From contig JAYJMM010000026.1 of NCBI GenBank assembly GCA_037349105.1, forward strand, positions 124,001-188,000: DNA of 64,000 nt. The letters run 5' to 3'. The number at the start of each line of letters is the position of its first letter. Position 1 is the first letter of the stretch. Below the pieces are notes generated by a model, which saw nothing but the letters and a program-made list of their open reading frames with translations, had not been told where the DNA came from and searched no databases. Below, piece by piece: positions 33,101 to 42,100 of this stretch. The DNA comes from Limnomonas spitsbergensis. Lineage: Eukaryota > Chlorophyta > Chlorophyceae > Chlamydomonadales. The translations under genes were made by a program, and so were the position numbers.

Positions 33101-36100
33101 CTCTGAACGCCTTATCAAACGCTTTGACCGGAAACAACTGAGGGTATCTCCTGTGCAACTGCACCAGGCGCCCCCCTGCGATCTCTCTGACTTCCTCACT
33201 GATATCAGCATACAGGTACTGCACCACTGGGATACCCGCCCTGAGCACCATCTCCAACCCTGAACACATACCTCCAAAGGGCTCGAAAAGGACGACTCCC
33301 TCGGTCTCCATGGCCCGCACCGCCCCACCCGACAGGCAAGCTGTGTCCAGGCCTGCATGTGAATGAGGGGGCGTCACCCGGGGCAGGTCAGCTAGAACAT
33401 CACTGATCATTGTCCTGGCCCGCTCCCTGTTGCTGAGTGCCTGTTCTGCTGTACTGACAGGCTGCGCCTGCTCATCATCGTCAGTGGCGGCTGAGGATAT
33501 CTCCTGCCCTACCGGCGCTGTCACGTAAGCTGCCTCTGCAGCTCGCAGTTTCTGTACTCTTCTTCTGCCTTCTTGTGCCATGCGCACCATCTGGTCTGCA
33601 TGCCACTGGTTCACTCTGCCCAACCCCGTGAGCAAAGCTACCTGCTTCCCCCCTGCCCCCTCCTGGGCTGCCGGCTCGGGAGCGGCTGTATCAAGCCTGG
33701 CCCCCGTGCGGTCAGCTGAGGATGGGAGTGGTGATCTGGACGGGATGTCCGCATTCTGATGGCATGCCCCTGAGCGGTGGACAATGGTAATGTCCAGCTC
33801 TTGAAGCATGAGGGCCCACCTAGCATGCTGGCCTACCAACGTCTGATTGTCCATGAGGTAAGTGAGCGGCTCATGGTCGGTGATGAGATGCACCTTGCAC
33901 CCGAACAGCATGTGACGGTATGTGCGTGCTGCATACACTGCGGCCAGCATCTCCCCCTGGAACGAGGAATAGTTCCTCTCGCTCTTGTTCAGGGATCTGG
34001 ACGTGCACGCCACCATATACTCCCGCCCGCTGTCGTCACACTGTCCTAGCACGGCACCTATGCCCTGCTTAGAGAAATCTGTGTACAGCAAGAATGGTCT
34101 CGGCGGCCCCTTGCCGTCTGGCCCTGTCCCACTGTAATCTGGCCTGCGCAGAACTCTTCCTCCCTCGCACATCTCTGTTTTGATCAACTGGAACGCCTGC
34201 GACTGCTCTGGCCCCCACACAAACGGGACCCCCTTGACCAGCAATGCGTTGATGCATGCCGCCTTTTTCGAGAAATCCGGGATGTAGCACCGGTAGAAAT
34301 TCAAGAATCCCATGACCTCCTGAATGTTTTTCACCGATGTGGGCTCTGGCAGCGCCATAACCGCTGCTATCTTGGCTGCGTGTGGCGTGAGCCCCTGGGC
34401 CGACACATTGTGACCCAGGTACTCTACCGTTGCACACCCAAACAGGGACTTGTCGGGGTGCGCCCTTAATCCTACACTGTGGAGCATGTCTAACATCAGC
34501 TCCACATGCCTGATGTGTTCTGCCGGTGTGTCACTGTACACTAGCAGATCATCAATGAATGCCACGCAGAACGCACTCAGGCCTGCCCTGGCAATCTCCT
34601 CTTCCATCATACGCTGAAAGAAGGGAGGTCCATTGCGCAGACCGAAGTTGAGCTTTGTGTACATCCAAAGCTCAGGGCCCATCCAGAAAGCTGTCTTAGG
34701 CTGGTCCTCGACCTTTATAGGGATCTGCATGAACCCCGACCGGAGATCAACCTTGCTGAATATCTTGGCAGTTCCCAGGTTCTCCATCCTGGGGATTGCA
34801 AACTCCTGCTTAGCCGTACGCAGGTTTAATTTGCGCATATCGTGCGCTATCCGGTGGTCAGTCCACTCCCCAGTCTCAGCACTCTTCTTGGCTGCTACTA
34901 CTGAGTTGGCCGCAAACTTGATAGGCCCCCCCTGGGGTACTTTGACGATAATACCTGCCTGTATCATTGGCTGGCACTTTTCTTTAAAAATGGCTGCTTT
35001 GGGCGGCGGCATATCCCTGGACTTCTGAAAGCACGAACTGACCTCGTCTTCTAAAGCCAGTGTAAACTCACCCTGCGTGCCGCAGTAGCCAGGCAGATCC
35101 TCCATGGAGTAAGCGAACGCTCCTTGGCGATCCCTGAGGCTTTGCTCCAGGCTCTCCTGCTGTGCCGCAGTGAAGTCGGGGTGCTGGCCCAGCAGCCACC
35201 CCTCCTTGGTTTTGACGTACTCCGCGGGCGGCTCCACGACTCCCCCCGGCTGGAACATGTCGATCATCTCAGCCGCCTGCGGGTCGTCCTCCGCGGGCGG
35301 CTCTTCCCTGCCAGTGTCGTTGCCACTTTGCCAGCTCTCCTGCTGGCTGCAGGCACCCCTCCTGCTGGCACCCCCCATGGGAATGACTGCTGGCGGGCGC
35401 AACCATCCAGACGACAGCTTTGCTGCTGCCTCTTGTCCAGACACAAAAGCCCCTTGGCCTGCTGTAAATCCTCCTCCTCGCACGCCCTGCCCGGTGGCTC
35501 GCGCCCCTGGCACACACACCGACAGCAGGAGCCACACCAGTATCAGCTGGAGCGCCCCCGTAAGGATCCCCTTAAATGCTGTACAGGTGAGAAGTCCTCT
35601 GCAAGCTGGTATCTGCCTCGTGGGTTTCTGCGGTAGGTGTTCTGCGGGCTGTGCGCCTGGCTCTGCGCTCTGCGCCGGCCTCTGCTGCCCACTGGCCCAT
35701 GTGATCTCCAGATCCACCTGGCTGATCCTGAGTGGCAGGACTGGGCAGTCCATTCCTGGTCTGCTGCCACGGTTCCTGTCCTCGGCTGCCCTCTGCGCCT
35801 TTCCCGCGCGCCGCCTAGCCTTTTTGGACTTTTTCCCCCGCAACTCGGCAGCGTCAGTCCAAGCCGCACCAGCCCTTTCTGGCCATGCTCTTGGTATCTG
35901 ACCTGTGCTGCCCTGTGCCAGCCGCTCCTGCCTGTGAATGGCGCGCTGCACAGTCGTGCTGCTGCCGGCACCCGCGGGCTCCTCAGGCCCACAGCCCTGT
36001 CGCAAGGTTGCCCGAGCGCTGGCAGCCCTCCTTGCAAGGGCCTCCCCCCTGCCGGTGCAAGCCTGGCTGCTGCGGCTGTCCGACGGCTGTTGGGTGTCCA

Positions 36101-39100
36101 CTCCCTTTGCCCCCATCCTGTTGAGGGCTGATATTCTCTCCGTCAGCTCCTCCTGTAGCTCCCTGACCGCCCTGCTGTAACCTCCCATCCTGGGGTTCGG
36201 ATCGGGCTGTGGCAGCATTCTGAGCCGGAAAACTAGGCTAGCCTCCTGGCTTGCCTCTTGCTGCCCCATTTCCTGCCTTCTTAGCACGTCTAGCTCATCC
36301 ACGAAGTGTCTGAGCACTGCCACCCAGCGTTCCGTGCTGTATGCTGCTGGATCGCCCCAAGGCTCCCTTGCTGCTGCCTGTGCTGGCGGGCTGATTTGTG
36401 CGTCCCCTGGGCTCCTGCCGTTCGCCTTGCCTGCTGCTGCCCCCTTAGGCTCGCCAGCGCACTGGTCTGCTGCCTGCTGCGGTTTCACCCCTACTGTGAC
36501 CTTGTGTGCCGTCTCCTCTAGCGCGGCCTTGCTGCTGCGTTCTATCTCGGCTCTCCTGGTTCTGCGCTCTTCCATGGCTGCTTGCTCCTGAGCAACCTCG
36601 CGCATCCATTCCTGTCGTAGTTGTACCAAGTCCTCCTCGCGGCCCCACACTGGACTCCCTGGTCCAGGGCCTGCGCTGGCTGGCTCTTCCATCCCATCTG
36701 CAACCCCGGTATCAGCTCTTGTGAGGCTGATCCTTGCTGGGCACGGGCTTCTGTCAGCGCCCCACTCATCCTCCGATTCTGAATCCTGCACCAGTGATGG
36801 TGGCCCTTCCGAAGGGTCTTCATTCTCCTCTTCCAGCAGCCCCCTGTCCTCATGGCTGGCACTGTCCGGGACTGTCTGGGGCTCCGCCCAATCCCCGGTC
36901 TCAGCCTCCAGGGCTGACACCTCCATGTCCTCCATGGGCTCCAGCCACTCCCAAGAGGATGCTGTTGCCCCGAGAGTGGTGACAAAGGCGACATGGCCCT
37001 GCTCTGTTGGCTCCTGGTATGTGTCCTGGATTGGCCCGTCAGTGATGGAAGCGGGGTCCCAATGGTGGGAACCCCATCTGCCCACCATCCAGCGCCCCGG
37101 CACAGGCTGAGTCCTCAGCTCCTCCAGCTCCTCCATGTAGGTATCCGCCCCTGCTCCTCTGAACAGGGGGTGCAGAGTGCGCACCCCTGCCGGGTGCGCC
37201 TGCCTCCACAGCTGTACTGTCATGCCGTTTGCCTGCCAATACGGGACCACGCTGCTGGCCCTGTTGTCGCGCCACGCTCTTCTCTCCCAGCGCACCCACT
37301 GGTGCACGCACGCTGCTAACCGTTCCACTGCGAACGGCGAGCGCGCGAACTCCTCTTCGTCTTCCCACATGGGTCCATCCGCTGGCGACCTCTGGGCCCC
37401 GTATGGCCATGTGGGGCAGTCTGTCATTTCCAGCGGCGCCCACTGATCATCCACGCCCCAGACGTGCCGCATGGCTGCTGACAGCTGTCCCGGGAGCAGA
37501 ACCCGTTGCAATGCCATGAGCATGACTGCCCATGTTGCTGGGTCTGCTCCCCTGGCGTGCGTGTGCGCGTGGAATTCTGCCTCGTCGACTGATGCACACC
37601 TGGTGATCGCCACGTTCCCTTCGCACCTGGCGAACAGGAAGACTGGCATATCATCCCGCGACGCATGCATGTGGATCCATGCTGCTGACACCGGCATCTC
37701 TCCCTCTTCCAGCTCCTCGTAGTAGTAAGTTACCAGCTGCTGAACTGGGATGGCTGCCCTGGCCTCCCCAGGGTCCATTCCCCATGGTACAGCTTGCCCT
37801 GCGACCATCCTGGGGATGGTGACCGATGCCTCAACTGTGGCCTCACACCGCCGTGGCCTATCGGCATGGCACAGCCCTGCCCCGCTGTGGGCTCCATCCT
37901 CGGGCCTGTCACCCCGTCCGTGCTCTCTTAAGGCCTGCACTGGCACATATAAGGCGCGGTCTCTGAGGGCGGAATGCTCCATCAACTGGTGGACGCAGTC
38001 TTCCGCCCATGGCGTGCGCATGAACCCGGGCTGTGCACCCTGCCACGCCCCCTCGGTGCGCGCGCTATCCGGCACGTCTGGGTGCGCCCTGTCGGCTGCG
38101 GCTACTGCTGTGATGCCTTCTTTGACGGCTAGCTCCACCATCTCGCTGACGCAGTATGCGTAGATGGGGTGCCGTGACCATCCCCTCTGCATATAAACCT
38201 CCATCCTTGTGCTGGGCTGGATGAACCCCTTGAGTGCTGCACCCAGCAGGACTGCTGTCACCGCGTCCCATGGAAAGATCAGTCTGGCCACTGCCTGCAT
38301 GGCTGCCGCTATGTTGACGCACGTGTGCGACCTGTCCTCCAGGAGCCTGTGGTTCTGCAACCTACAAAGCCCATCCTTGGACTGCGCTGGCAGAGTGATC
38401 ATAGCTTCTGAAGACGATGCCTCTGGCATTTCTTCCCCCAGGCGGTACCATTGTACGAAGCACTTGCTTTCTGGCAATCTCGGCAGGTCTGGCTCAGGGC
38501 GAGCCCGCCCTCTGCTGCCCGACCGGCCCCGGCGCCCTGTACCGGCCTGGATGAACTGGGAATCCTCATTCCCTGCAGCGGGCCTCTCGCCCCTGCTGCG
38601 GCTGCTCTGCAGCCCTCTGTCCTCTTCCTCCCATCTGGCCGCGCTGGACCGAGAGGTGGTACTGTGATGGGTCCTAACGGCCCCCGCCGTAGTGTCCTCT
38701 GGACTCATAGCTGCCGCTCCCTTGGCCCCTGGGTGGTGATCCTGCCTGCTGAGCCCATTCCCGGTCCCGGCGGCTGCTACCGCTACCCCGACGCCTGTGT
38801 CCGCGTTGCCCTCCGGGGTACCTGGGCAGGGCATGGCAGCTTCTTCCTCACGCACTGCCACAGGAGCTTGAGGCTCATGGCCTTCCTCTGAGTCGTTGGT
38901 GCCGTCCTCACTGGAACTGGTTTCCCACCCGTCTACCCTGTGCTGGAGTCCTGCCTCTTGCTCTATCCTCTCAAACTCATCCATCTGGGCATTGTAGATG
39001 TCCCATTCTTTGTCGAGAAACTGCTGGAGAATGCCAGGCCATCCCTCACATGGGGCCGGGCATCCCCTTTGCTGGAGGTTCCTGAGAAACTCCACGGCAT

Positions 39101-39170
39101 GTGCCATAGACCTGGCTGACCCTGCGGGTCGTGTACCATAGTGATTCATGGCTAGGGCCTCTACCACCAT
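30195..39170 (-). CDS. pol: Pol polyprotein: RT, RNase H, DNA cytosine methyltransferase, integrase, PHD
   Basis: 2991 codons. Approximate residues: 1-1190 unrecognised, Glu/Ala-rich, containing PWAEDCVHQLMEH; 1190-1215 hydrophobic, membrane-like; 1290-1640 reverse transcriptase (KVDLRSGFMQIPI, catalytic AFIDDLLVYSD near 1540, YLGHNVSAQGL); 1690-1810 RNase H (LYTDFSKQGIGAVLG, ITDHEPLTYL); 1950-2290 DNMT3/DRM-like C5 methyltransferase (EPFGGMCSGLE, catalytic Cys in GWECQDLS near 2054, ENVAMQ near 2099, AHRTRNYWGN near 2145, ALGRSMDSW near 2266); 2460-2500 HHCC zinc domain; 2525-2640 DDE integrase core (GVDLCGPF, VVTDQGTEF, SERAVQTLK); 2827-2873 PHD finger (CEVCQLPDRGE...CDACNTGWHMDC...CPHC). 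Every catalytic block of RT, RNase H and integrase is present. In the methyltransferase the usual Pro before the catalytic Cys is Glu. The start Met follows the gag UGA in the same frame with one intervening codon, so readthrough would give a fusion. A chromodomain, common at this position in chromoviruses, is absent and replaced by the PHD. Confidence 0.9.
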   Translation of the reverse strand: MVVEALAMNHYGTRPAGSARSMAHAVEFLRNLQQRGCPAPCEGWPGILQQFLDKEWDIYNAQMDEFERIEQEAGLQHRVDGWETSSSEDGTNDSEEGHEPQAPVAVREEEAAMPCPGTPEGNADTGVGVAVAAAGTGNGLSRQDHHPGAKGAAAMSPEDTTAGAVRTHHSTTSRSSAARWEEEDRGLQSSRSRGERPAAGNEDSQFIQAGTGRRGRSGSRGRARPEPDLPRLPESKCFVQWYRLGEEMPEASSSEAMITLPAQSKDGLCRLQNHRLLEDRSHTCVNIAAAMQAVARLIFPWDAVTAVLLGAALKGFIQPSTRMEVYMQRGWSRHPIYAYCVSEMVELAVKEGITAVAAADRAHPDVPDSARTEGAWQGAQPGFMRTPWAEDCVHQLMEHSALRDRALYVPVQALREHGRGDRPEDGAHSGAGLCHADRPRRCEATVEASVTIPRMVAGQAVPWGMDPGEARAAIPVQQLVTYYYEELEEGEMPVSAAWIHMHASRDDMPVFLFARCEGNVAITRCASVDEAEFHAHTHARGADPATWAVMLMALQRVLLPGQLSAAMRHVWGVDDQWAPLEMTDCPTWPYGAQRSPADGPMWEDEEEFARSPFAVERLAACVHQWVRWERRAWRDNRASSVVPYWQANGMTVQLWRQAHPAGVRTLHPLFRGAGADTYMEELEELRTQPVPGRWMVGRWGSHHWDPASITDGPIQDTYQEPTEQGHVAFVTTLGATASSWEWLEPMEDMEVSALEAETGDWAEPQTVPDSASHEDRGLLEEENEDPSEGPPSLVQDSESEDEWGADRSPCPARISLTRADTGVADGMEEPASAGPGPGSPVWGREEDLVQLRQEWMREVAQEQAAMEERRTRRAEIERSSKAALEETAHKVTVGVKPQQAADQCAGEPKGAAAGKANGRSPGDAQISPPAQAAAREPWGDPAAYSTERWVAVLRHFVDELDVLRRQEMGQQEASQEASLVFRLRMLPQPDPNPRMGGYSRAVRELQEELTERISALNRMGAKGVDTQQPSDSRSSQACTGRGEALARRAASARATLRQGCGPEEPAGAGSSTTVQRAIHRQERLAQGSTGQIPRAWPERAGAAWTDAAELRGKKSKKARRRAGKAQRAAEDRNRGSRPGMDCPVLPLRISQVDLEITWASGQQRPAQSAEPGAQPAEHLPQKPTRQIPACRGLLTCTAFKGILTGALQLILVWLLLSVCVPGARATGQGVRGGGFTAGQGAFVSGQEAAAKLSSGWLRPPAVIPMGGASRRGACSQQESWQSGNDTGREEPPAEDDPQAAEMIDMFQPGGVVEPPAEYVKTKEGWLLGQHPDFTAAQQESLEQSLRDRQGAFAYSMEDLPGYCGTQGEFTLALEDEVSSCFQKSRDMPPPKAAIFKEKCQPMIQAGIIVKVPQGGPIKFAANSVVAAKKSAETGEWTDHRIAHDMRKLNLRTAKQEFAIPRMENLGTAKIFSKVDLRSGFMQIPIKVEDQPKTAFWMGPELWMYTKLNFGLRNGPPFFQRMMEEEIARAGLSAFCVAFIDDLLVYSDTPAEHIRHVELMLDMLHSVGLRAHPDKSLFGCATVEYLGHNVSAQGLTPHAAKIAAVMALPEPTSVKNIQEVMGFLNFYRCYIPDFSKKAACINALLVKGVPFVWGPEQSQAFQLIKTEMCEGGRVLRRPDYSGTGPDGKGPPRPFLLYTDFSKQGIGAVLGQCDDSGREYMVACTSRSLNKSERNYSSFQGEMLAAVYAARTYRHMLFGCKVHLITDHEPLTYLMDNQTLVGQHARWALMLQELDITIVHRSGACHQNADIPSRSPLPSSADRTGARLDTAAPEPAAQEGAGGKQVALLTGLGRVNQWHADQMVRMAQEGRRRVQKLRAAEAAYVTAPVGQEISSAATDDDEQAQPVSTAEQALSNRERARTMISDVLADLPRVTPPHSHAGLDTACLSGGAVRAMETEGVVLFEPFGGMCSGLEMVLRAGIPVVQYLYADISEEVREIAGGRLVQLHRRYPQLFPVKAFDKAFRALPQDVYAITAKHLQGAGAQEGRQWFMVAGWECQDLSSAGKGRGLEGERSKSFFPLVKLLGTLQFLQGPRPPAYLIENVAMQLNQKSVKASVEAFQEVCRILGTPALFDAAQVGSYAHRTRNYWGNIAPAADIEFVIRASTRPHEGIVDDILDKGSKAQVVSCPDNGGYRINVTGQPKKVLPCLMATPSSYAFRNGQNGMVYRPMWDLQEPNANERERAMGYAVGSTLPRPDFPEAARRAALGRSMDSWALSAWLSVALECAKIMPAELTRRAKLPGQDRDPALGATLMSSHYALATAGNACSGSGEAAASYRQCLGESAAADWADAAQEPGGNASAEQVDVGIKVPRETESEKDQPGCPAGPSARVDVWADEPVLRFLREKTYVQGTELGEQTRIQRRAAPFQWESERGGVLMRLMPDGRRCVVPRPEDRLAVIQTAHACTGHFGSHRTAFMVMQQHWWRGLRAAVKKAVQECGVCDRARASTFNHIQPNLHPLPIEGLFFRWGVDLCGPFTTTSRGNRFVMVCVEHYSKWVELIPIPSKASDVTALAFFQNVVARFGGCAEVVTDQGTEFQGEFQDMLLDCFIDHRTTSANHPQADGLSERAVQTLKAGLRKCCEEGSSDESWDKMVPWVALGFRCSPQQATRMAPYEVLFGQRPTFPSRVGADLWSTAKVATAEEAADLLLARVARIKEALPVAGEHLKIAQHRDKLRYARIRGGGYVPQVRRFAEGDYVYVKYSSERRSLDPKARPEILRVKTLGATGTLVLEGADGLTVTENAVNCSPCHLPNLRGVVDFSGTRPNNSLSCEVCQLPDRGEVMLLCDACNTGWHMDCLVPVLEEVPEGEWLCPHCTPEDKGAGPAAVAGPTTEERSLQVQGRPSPAATAAARTAQEADVLDRPEVEVMATNPATRQMERGIARPMANGLYDISYTTGRGEANVTPRAVTRRAKVAKEAAREEEESAFEDLTGT

Positions 39171-39173
39171 CTG

Positions 39174-42100
39174 TCAGTGGTGCCTTTGCTGGGCCACCTG
39201 CCCCTCTGGCACCACCTGGAATGTTACCGGCATTGCTGCGGCATGGTAGCTCACACCCCGAGCTGCTGCGTTCTGCCCAAACCCTTCATGGACCGACATC
39301 ATGCACGTGTGCCTCTCCTGGCTGACCCACCTGGAGTTGTAAGACTGCCCCGCTGGTCCCGGCCGTCCTGGCGGGCCTGGCAGCTCACTTGGTCCAGCTG
39401 TCTCCTGCTGCCTTTTCCACTCTTCAAAGGAGACCTCCTTGGCGGCCTCGTAAGCTCGCCTCATGCTGTCTTCTGACGCCTCCTGGCTCCTGCCTGGTCC
39501 TCTGACTCCCCAGCTCCTTTCCGGGCCTCCTGCTGCCCGTGATCGGTCAAACCGGCTGCTGTCGCCAGGCTGCGAGGCCTCTCCCTGCTCTGGGCACGCG
39601 CTAGCGAAGTGCCCTGGCTTTTGACAGTTGAAGCACACCCCCCCATAGCGGGGTCCGAGGACATTCCTTTGTCCCCCCATCACGCTGCGCCCTGCCTGGG
39701 CCCTGCCCGGCGGGCTCTGGCCGGAGGTTCCCCCTCTATCCTGCATTCTCTGTTCTAGCTGGTATGGCCTGGCGTGGCTACCTGTGCCTCGCTCTTGCGA
39801 CCTGCCCCTGGGCTGGCTCCCACGATTCCCGCTGGGTGACTGCTGCCTCCTGCCGCTAGGCCTGTCGAAGCTATCATCGCGGTCTGGCCGCTGGGTTCGC
39901 GCCTCCGGTGTAGGCACCGCCCCGCGGCGTTCTGCACTGCGAGCCCTCTGCGCGCTCCTGCTGCGCTCCCTGGCTACTGTATGCACGGCGTCATCTGGGG
40001 TTGCCCCCCTGTGCCGCACTCGCGTTTCCCCGCTGGCCTGCCTGGCCCCACCACTGCCCCCTGGTTCTTGCTGACCGGTGGCTTGCTGCTCCTGGTCCTG
40101 CAGCTTCTCCTGGCTCAGGCTCTCGTCCTCCTCCGCGAACTCCTCCGCGGTTTGAAACATGGCTGCCATATGCTCTGCCAGCGTCGGGTCACCTGGGATT
40201 GTGGACTGCAGCGGCTCTCCTGCCTGCTGGTTCCCAAGGTTGGCATACAGCGCTCGCAGCTGGTCTGCACGCAAGATGTACTGCTGTTGTACCTCCGTGA
40301 GCCGTACATTGGCGTCCTGGAGGCCTGTCCACCTGACCTGCTGCAACCTCAGGTATTCAATTGTTGCAGCCGCTTGGCGATACAGCAGCTCTTCCCTTGC
40401 CTTGACGTCATGCTGCAGCAACTCTACTGTTTGATGCAGCCGCAGCAGACGCATGTACTTTGGGCTGGTCCTTCCACGGACATATTCCTCCTCTGACTCC
40501 TCTGATTCTTCACTCTCCTCTTTGCTGACAAGCTCCCTCTGATCGCGGTTTGCTGCTTCTGGGGCGTCTTCCCTAACGCCCTCATCAGCCGCACCGGCCA
40601 TCTCGCCTTTGCCAGGCACTCGCACCTCCGAGCGCCTGACTGATCCTGCTGGAGCAGCTCTTGCTGCTGCGGCTCCTCCAAAGTCCACCCGCTTCCTGGC
40701 TCCTGGTGATGTCCCCTGGGTTGTGGGAACTGCCGCAGTCCTCTGCAGTATCCTCCGGATTCTCTGGTCACACGCCTCTGGTGAGTGCGGGCCAGGTTCG
40801 CCGCACAAGACACATGGGTAGCGTGGGCTCGCATCTAGGCACCTCCTGATGACCTCCTTTTGGTATGGCGACTTCGCATTTGCCTTGAGTGCCATTGCAA
40901 CCCCAGCAGCGGCCTCTGCCTGTGCTGCTGCCTGGCTTGGCTGTGACGCAGCGGCCTTGGCGTCCACCTTGCTCTCCCTGGGCACTGCAGCCTGCGCTTG
41001 CCCGCACTGGCGCGGCCTGGAAGCGGTTTCCTGTGGTTCCTCACGGCTGCTCCTGCTCGCATCTGCGGTGCTTCTGCCTGCACCTGCGGCTGTTCCGCGA
41101 CTCTGTCCCGCCTTCTGGTCTGTCCTCATGGCGGCACCTGCGTGTGTGGCCATGGCGTGCTGTAAGAGCGGCTCGTGTTCTTCCTCTACCCTGGCCGCGG
41201 GCCACCCTTCACGTTCTGCAAATCCACACCGGATTCCTGCCCATGCTACTGCTGCTGCCTGGTACCCCCCTGCTGGGGATGCTAGGACCAGCGGCAGCGT
41301 CAGGTCCCTGACCCTTCGCACTGTCTGGGGCCCATCTCTGGGGCGTAAGGTCAGCCTTCCTGCTGCCTCTAAAACCCCATTGTACTTGAGAAACTCTGGG
41401 TTCCCCACCAAGTGTTCGTATGCATCGGGCGGTGTTTTTATGACCCTGACCACCGTGGGTTCCATAATAGCATTGGGCCCCCCATATCCGTACACCACAT
41501 AAATGAACAGCACCCCATATAGATCTGCCCCTGCATTGTCTGTCGTGCGGATCTTCTCATCCGTCCTGATCAGCTCTGCCCCCATGGCGACTAACTGTTC
41601 TGCAATGTTGACTGTGATCACATGACAGGAGCACGCTGAGTCCATGAGGGCCTTCTGAGCCACCAGGACCTTTCCTTTGACCATTAGGCCCACACATTGC
41701 TCCAGGTTGCTTCTGTCGTTCTTAAAATACTGCAGCCTTGGTGCAGCTGTGACCACCTTGCTTTCCTGCCTGCCCTTACTGGCCTTACCCCTGTGGTCTT
41801 CTGAACACATGGGCATATTGGTGAATGACAGTGCCGTCAGCCTCTCGTTCAACTTGAACACCTGCAGTCGGATGTCGGACATATCGTCAGCTAATTTGCT
41901 CAAAACCAGTCTCTTTGCTCCCTTCCTGGAGGCAGGTTCCACGAGCCTTTGCTCAGGTTCCTCCTCCGGACAGGGTTCTGGCAAGAATGACCTAGGACGA
42001 GCGTTGTGAGCCGCCTGCTTGAATCCTGCGGATTTGGGCACTAGCCCAACCTGCGTCATGAGTGCTACAGACTCGCTGAGCATCTCTGCCATAGTCTGTT

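Noticed and set aside
39174..39176. UGA reassigned to Trp in this organism.
   Set aside because: Only one such in-frame UGA is needed, and the host oxygenase exons read with the standard code. Readthrough or mutation is simpler.
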